The translations under genes were made by a program, and so were the position numbers. Positions 14,653 to 18,163 of a DNA stretch of 18,163 bases are shown piece by piece. Within the stretch, counting starts at the first letter, position 1. Each line of letters opens with the position of its first letter. The stretch covers positions 1 through 18,163 of the forward strand of contig CAYOEZ010000082.1 in assembly GCA_964402955.1 (NCBI GenBank), read 5' to 3'. Source of the DNA: CAYOEZ01 sp964402955 (lineage in GTDB: Bacteria > Chloroflexota > DTOL01 > DAOUCN01). The notes beneath the pieces are model-generated. The model saw only the letters and a program-made list of their open reading frames with translations, was not told the origin of the DNA and searched no databases.

Positions 14653-15642
14653 CTACGGAACCAGATGGCAGGAAACAGCGTGGCCGTTGCCGCGATCTTT
14701 GAACACCGGCTCGACCACATCGCACAGGCCCTTCTGCACGATCGGGCAGCGTGTGCGGAAGTGGCAACCAGAGGGCGGGTTGATGGCGCTTGGCACATCG
14801 CCGGTCAGGATCAGGCGCTCGCGCTTGGCCTCGACCACAGGATCGGGAATCGGCACGGCAGAGAGCAGCGCCTTGGTATACGGGTGCAGCGGGTTTTCAT
14901 ACAGCGTGTCGCGGTCTGCCAACTCGACGATCTTGCCCAGGTACATGACTGCGATGCGATCGGAGATATGACGCACCACCGACAGGTCATGGGCAATGAA
15001 CAGATAGGTCAGGTGCAAGCGCGACTGCAGCTCTTCAAGCAGGTTGATAATCTGCGCCTGGATGGACACGTCCAGGGCCGACACCGGCTCGTCGCAGACG
15101 ATGAAACGCGGCTCAACAGCCAACGCGCGGGCCACGCCGATACGCTGGCGCTGGCCGCCGGAGAACTCGTGTGGATAGCGGTTGGAGAAGTACGGGTTCA
15201 ACCCGACCACGCGCAGCAGTTCCTGAACCTTTTCCTGGCGTTCTTTCTTGGACTTGGCCAGGTGGTGAATCTCGATCGGCTCGCCAATAATGTCGCCGAC
15301 GGTCATGCGTGGATTGAGAGACGCATAGGGGTCCTGGAAGATCATCTGCATACGGCGACGCATCTGGCGCAGCTTTTCGCCCTGCATCTTGCAGAGGTCC
15401 TGCCCCTCAAAGAGAACTTCGCCGCCGGTGGGACGGTAGAGTTGTAGAATGGCGCGACCTGTCGTCGATTTGCCGCAACCTGACTCGCCCACCAGACCGA
15501 GCGTTTCGCCTGTCTTGATCGAAAAATCCAGGCCATCGACCGCTCGCACAGAGCCAACCTGTCGCTGTAGAATGATGCCCTGGGTGACAGGGAAGAACAT
15601 CTTCAGACCCTTGACTTCAATAATCACATTGTTCTCAGCCAT
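14653..15642 (-). CDS. dppF: Oligopeptide/dipeptide ABC transporter ATP-binding protein, DppF/OppF type
   Basis: This 329-aa ATPase subunit sits on the cytoplasmic face of a peptide importer and works as a heterodimer with DppD. Walker A GESGCGKST starts at 52. The Q-loop is in IFQDPYASLNPR (Q103) and the signature is FSGGQRQRIGVARAL from 160. Walker B is FIVCDEPVSALD (180-191) and the switch His is H218. The C-terminal peptide-transporter domain contains HPYTKALLSAVP and four cysteines (293, 299, 307, 325), as in the family's proposed iron-sulfur site. The start is one base after the dppD stop, so the genes are coupled. Length is normal. The exact peptide or other substrate cannot be told; Opp, Dpp and some sugar-oligomer systems look alike. 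Confidence 0.93.
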   Translation of the reverse strand: MAENNVIIEVKGLKMFFPVTQGIILQRQVGSVRAVDGLDFSIKTGETLGLVGESGCGKSTTGRAILQLYRPTGGEVLFEGQDLCKMQGEKLRQMRRRMQMIFQDPYASLNPRMTVGDIIGEPIEIHHLAKSKKERQEKVQELLRVVGLNPYFSNRYPHEFSGGQRQRIGVARALAVEPRFIVCDEPVSALDVSIQAQIINLLEELQSRLHLTYLFIAHDLSVVRHISDRIAVMYLGKIVELADRDTLYENPLHPYTKALLSAVPIPDPVVEAKRERLILTGDVPSAINPPSGCHFRTRCPIVQKGLCDVVEPVFKDRGNGHAVSCHLVP

Positions 15643-15643
15643 T

Positions 15644-16632
15644 CTACTTCACCACCTTCCCTGTCTGCAGGTCGATCCAGCATGCGGCATGATGCCCGTC
15701 ACCGACCGCGCGCAACTGCGGCCGCTCGGCACGGCAAACGTCCTGGACATAGGAACAACGTGCCGCAAAGGGGCACCCTTTGGGCAGATCGATCAAATCA
15801 GGGGGCAGACCTTCAATGGGGGTCAGCTTTGACTTACTCTTGGCATCGAGGCGGGGGATAGAGCCCAACAAGCCCTTGGTATAGGGATGCTGAGGAGATG
15901 CGTAAATATCACGCACCTGGGCAGATTCGATGACAAACCCGGCATACATGACATTGACACGCTCGCACAGGCCAGCCACGACGCCCAGGTCATGGGTAAT
16001 CCAGATCACAGCCATGCCCAAGTCACGCTGCAAGCGACGTACCAGGTCGATAATCTGGGCCTGAATTGTCACATCGAGGGCTGTGGTTGGCTCATCGGCG
16101 ATCAGCAGCTCCGGGTTGCAGGACAAGGCCATAGCGATCATCACGCGCTGGCGCATACCACCAGAGAACTGATGAGGATAATCATTGATGCGATTGGCCG
16201 CCTCTGGTATATTAACCAACTGTAGCAGTTCGATGGTGCGAACCCTGGCCTGTCGCGACGTCATGCAGAGATGAAGCTCAAGCGCCTCGCTGACCTGCCG
16301 TCCGATCGTCAGAACGGGGTTCAGGGAGGTCATGGGGTCCTGGAAGATCATGGCGATCTTGTGGCCCCGAATGCGGCGAATCTGTTCGTCGGACAGTTTA
16401 ATCAGTCAGTGCCATGAAATAGAATCTGACCAGCGCTGATTTTTCCCGGCGGCTGGGGAATAAGTCGCATGATCGATAGCATTGTGACCGACTTGCCGCA
16501 TCCGGACTCGCCCACGATTCCCAGGGTCTCACCTTCCTCAAGTTGGAAGGAGACGCCGTTGACCGCGTTGACCAATCCGTCCTGGGTCTGGAACTGGGTC
16601 CGCAAGTCACGTACATCCAGCAGTACGCCCAT
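15644..16632 (-). pseudogene. dppD: DppD/OppD-type ABC ATP-binding protein, frameshifted by one base
   Basis: The gene reads MGVLLDVRDLRTQFQTQDGL to ILFHGTD and then hits TGA at 16404-16402. The rest continues in the next frame. Adding one base beside 16405 (GAC-TG to GAC-CTG on the minus strand) restores DLIKLSDEQIRRIRGHKIAM and joins to IFQDPMTSLNP, giving a normal 329-aa protein. The first piece carries Walker A GESGCGKS. The second carries the Q-loop, the signature SGGMRQRVMIAMAL, Walker B LLIADEPTTALD, the switch His in ITHDLGVV and the C-terminal four-cysteine domain. Apart from this base everything is intact, so the change is either recent or a sequencing error. If real, no full DppD is made without frameshifting, and the transporter would lack one ATPase. 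An internal ATG at 16351 lacks Walker A. Confidence 0.88.
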
Positions 16633-16685
16633 TCAGATACCCCCATCAGTGGTTATTGGTGGTGCTATGGCTACAACATGTGCAT

Positions 16686-16733
16686 GAGTGGACGTCCGTC
16701 TGAACTGCTGACCGGTGACCCAGACATCCACTC
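16686..16733 (-). promoter_or_regulatory. Hairpin in the dppD leader
   Basis: The roughly 110-base untranslated leader of dppD holds an interrupted inverted repeat: GAGTGGA/TCCACTC (7 bp) outside and GTCTG/CAGAC (5 bp) inside, with a short asymmetric bulge between. It could be a leader structure or another small dispersed hairpin. No riboswitch class is recognised. Confidence 0.4.
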
Positions 16734-16748
16734 CCCCAATTTGGCTGA

Positions 16749-16777
16749 ATTATAGCACCTTTTTGTCCGCATGTAAA
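16749..16777 (-). promoter_or_regulatory. Sigma70 promoter of dppD-dppF
   Basis: On the minus strand, TTTACA (16777-16772), a 17-base spacer and TATAAT (16754-16749) are present with an extended -10 TGC. It gives dppDF a promoter of their own, downstream of the repeat that separates them from dppC. Confidence 0.8.
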
Positions 16778-16786
16778 GCGTTTCAC
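16773..16786. promoter_or_regulatory. LacI-family-like operator overlapping the -35 box
   Basis: GTAAAGCGTTTCAC fits the dyad GTnAAnCGnTTnAC, the usual plan of LacI/GalR-family operators with a central CG. Ten of fourteen positions are symmetric. It overlaps the -35 hexamer of the dppDF promoter, a position suited to repression. The regulator is not in the window. Confidence 0.45.
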
Positions 16787-16818
16787 GCGCGGCAACTGCT
16801 TAGGATAACGATAGAGGC

Positions 16819-17164
16819 GTAGGGGCGCAGCAAGCAGCGCCCCATGCGTATCAAGCTAAGACCAATTGATCAGCGTGGCGAACGTGTGGCGGGGCATGTC
16901 GCGCTTGTCGTGAACCTCTACAGGCCCAGTGTTTGCCCATTGGGCTGAGTTGAGTGAGTGGCGGCGCATGGATTGCCCCCCCTGCCCCCCAACTTTGGGG
17001 GAAACAGCATCCGCAAGGCGCTGTGGCCGCTCCGTTCGCCGCCGTTGCACTGCGTCCTTCCGTTTGTACGCGGCGTCTCCCCCAGAATTGGGGGTGGGGG
17101 GCGAAAGGCGATGTGTTCGGGTCCTTAGCTTGATGCGTATGGGCGCAGCAAGCAGCGCCCCTAC
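16819..17164. repeat. 346-bp element with 42-base inverted ends, between dppC and dppD
   Basis: The left end (16819-16860) and the right end (17123-17164) are near-perfect inverted copies: GTAGGGGCGC, an 8-base centre, GCGCCC, then a stretch ending ATCAAGCTAAG. Each end is itself a small hairpin (GGGGCGC/GCGCCCC around AGCAAGCA, slightly shorter at the right). Nothing between is coding that I can support. The right end overlaps the dppC stop codon. It looks like a non-autonomous, MITE-like element that itself contains a second repeat; no transposase is present. Confidence 0.7.
16973..17106. repeat. Inner C/G-rich inverted repeat nested in the 346-bp element
   Basis: The left arm at 16973-17005 and the right arm at 17075-17106 both read, on opposite strands, as C-run, CCCCCAA, short AT-rich centre, TGGGGGA. 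The arms flank about 69 bases. Each arm is also a small hairpin. The pattern resembles C-run/AATT/G-run intergenic repeats known in several bacterial groups. Confidence 0.55.
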
Positions 17165-18075
17165 CGCCGCGGATTGAGCGCGTCGTTCACGGCGTCGCCC
17201 AGCCAGTTGAAGCCGAGCACAACCAGCGCCAGGGTCAGGCCTGGACCGAACACCAGATAGGGCTTGGTGCGCCAGAAGCCGTAGGTCTCGTAGATCACAC
17301 TTCCCCAACTGGCGTTGGGCGGCTGGATGCCCAGTCCCAGGAAGCTCAACGTCGATTCGGAGAGAACAATGCCGCCCATGCTGAGCGATACGGCCACAAT
17401 CACCGGCCCCAGTGCGTTGGGCAGCATGTGGCGCAGGATAATGCGGCGATTGCGCACGCCGAGAGCCTGCGCCGCCAGCACGTACTCCGACTGGCGTAGC
17501 GCCAGCATCTGCGCTCTGACCAGGCGCGCCAGCCCGCCCCAGCCAACCAATGACAACGCGCCGAAAACGACCACATAGTCGACAATGCCCGAGCGCGCCA
17601 ACTCGGTCATGCCGTTCTGACGCAGCCATTCGAGGACGCCTTGCTTCACCGTCGCCGAGATGAACAGGGCAAACAGCAGACTGGGGAAGGCAAAGAGGAC
17701 ATCCACTGTACGCATGACCAGCGTATCCACCCAGCCGCCAAAGAAGGCGGCCGCTGAGCCTGCCGCCAGGCCGATCACGACGGTCGACGAGATGACTACA
17801 ACCAAGACAACCAGCGACGTGCGCGCGCCATAGATCATACGGCTGAAGATGTCGCGGCCCAGCGCATCGGTGCCCATGATGTGGGCGCTGCTTGGCGCCT
17901 TTTCCACCGCGTCCAGATTCTGGTCGCGCGGCGAATAAGGCGCCAGCACAGAAGCAAAGATGCTGGCCGCCGCCAAAATCGCTATCATCGCCATGCCCAG
18001 CCAGGCCATACGGCTGCGCAGCAATTTGCGCAGCGCCTGGCCCCACAAACTCGCCGGTCGTTGAGTCATCATCAT
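17161..18075 (-). CDS. dppC: Oligopeptide/dipeptide ABC transporter permease, DppC/OppC type
   Basis: This 304-aa inner-membrane subunit has an N-terminal helix (about 23-45), then an extracytoplasmic segment with the family motif HIMGTDALGRDIFSRMIYGA (65-84), then five further helices. The cytoplasmic coupling (EAA) loop at about 197-220 reads EYVLAAQALGVRNRRIILRH and then MLPN; it contacts the ATPases DppD and DppF. The start is ambiguous among three consecutive ATGs at 18075, 18072 and 18069, and none has a good ribosome site, so translation may depend on coupling to a gene beyond the window. The partner permease DppB and the binding protein are expected upstream, outside. The stop codon TAG is supplied by the end of the neighbouring inverted repeat. 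Confidence 0.93.
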   Translation of the reverse strand: MMMTQRPASLWGQALRKLLRSRMAWLGMAMIAILAAASIFASVLAPYSPRDQNLDAVEKAPSSAHIMGTDALGRDIFSRMIYGARTSLVVLVVVISSTVVIGLAAGSAAAFFGGWVDTLVMRTVDVLFAFPSLLFALFISATVKQGVLEWLRQNGMTELARSGIVDYVVVFGALSLVGWGGLARLVRAQMLALRQSEYVLAAQALGVRNRRIILRHMLPNALGPVIVAVSLSMGGIVLSESTLSFLGLGIQPPNASWGSVIYETYGFWRTKPYLVFGPGLTLALVVLGFNWLGDAVNDALNPRR

Positions 18076-18076
18076 A

Positions 18077-18160
18077 GTAGGTCAGTCATCCCTGCCTGAC
18101 ATCCACCTATCCGTCAGACAAGGATACCCGATGGAGCGGGGCAGGCTCTGTCTGACCTAC
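18077..18160 (-). repeat. 84-bp palindromic repeat, family member B, upstream of dppC
   Basis: Ends GTAGGTCAG (18077-18085) and CTGACCTAC (18152-18160) are perfect inverted repeats. On the minus strand the core at 18149-18127 matches the core of the element at 14310-14388 at 21 of 23 bases. It directly abuts the dppC start codons. Confidence 0.65.
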
Positions 18161-18163
18161 ATT

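Noticed and set aside
16856..17160. A small gene inside the 346-bp repeat element
   Set aside because: The open frames there consist of repeat sequence rich in Pro, Arg and Gly, without a ribosome site.
16856..18046. A 396-codon minus-strand frame overlapping dppC in another frame
   Set aside because: dppC is secure by motifs. This frame runs through the repeat element and has low-complexity composition.
1..18163. CRISPR array, tRNA, rRNA, integrase or transposase gene
   Set aside because: None was seen. The repeats present are isolated hairpins and inverted repeats without regular spacers, and no transposase motif was found.

Overview
The window looks like chromosomal DNA of a moderately GC-rich bacterium. 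A member of the Chloroflexota is my best guess. The guess rests on three things: perfect-stem intergenic hairpins, dense families of small palindromic intergenic repeats, and a mix of a DUF58/transglutaminase pair, an ACR3-type arsenic operon and Opp/Dpp-type ABC genes. No rRNA or tRNA marker is present, so the assignment is inference. Coding is dense and mostly on the minus strand. Only two convincing genes are on the plus strand: a large membrane protein and a DUF1232 protein.

Layout. (1) 1-1294: purine salvage pair xpt-guaA (guaA runs off the left edge), driven by a perfect-consensus sigma70 promoter with a very short leader. (2) 1374-2930: a tight three-gene unit of a PIN-domain nuclease, a 75-aa partner overlapping it by ATGA, and an unrecognised 258-aa protein. 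(3) 2954-4243: a radical SAM/SPASM enzyme with an AbrB-like N-terminus, probably a tungsto-oxidoreductase maturase; its enzyme partner is not in the window. (4) 4322-6544: arsenic resistance operon arsR - remnant of a thioredoxin-like gene - acr3 - arsC, with an ArsR-type promoter. (5) 6553-8374: a polytopic membrane protein, possibly a GT-C glycosyltransferase, with its promoter back to back with that of arsR. (6) 8396-12294: a DUF58 protein and a TgpA-like membrane transglutaminase. (7) 12316-12837: a DUF1232 protein, closed by a 20-bp perfect hairpin shared with the convergent gene. (8) 12838-14196: an unrecognised protein with HEAT-like N-terminal helices. (9) 14214-14650: an intergenic patchwork of inverted repeats. 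(10) 14653-18160: oligopeptide/dipeptide ABC transporter genes dppC, dppD (with a one-base frameshift) and dppF. They are interrupted by a nested repeat element of about 346 bp between dppC and dppD, and another palindromic repeat sits just upstream of dppC.

How it works together. The purine pair converts xanthine to XMP and XMP to GMP. In the ars operon, ArsC reduces arsenate, ACR3 exports the arsenite and ArsR senses it. The Dpp subunits form an importer whose other permease and binding protein must lie outside the window. The repeat insertion appears to have separated dppC from dppDF, and dppDF has its own promoter overlapped by a LacI-type dyad.

I did not find a clearly new multi-gene system. 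The most interesting items are the PIN/small-protein/258-aa unit, the nested repeat that supplies the dppC stop codon, the shared-core hairpin repeats with different ends, the lost thioredoxin-like gene in the ars operon, and the dppD frameshift.
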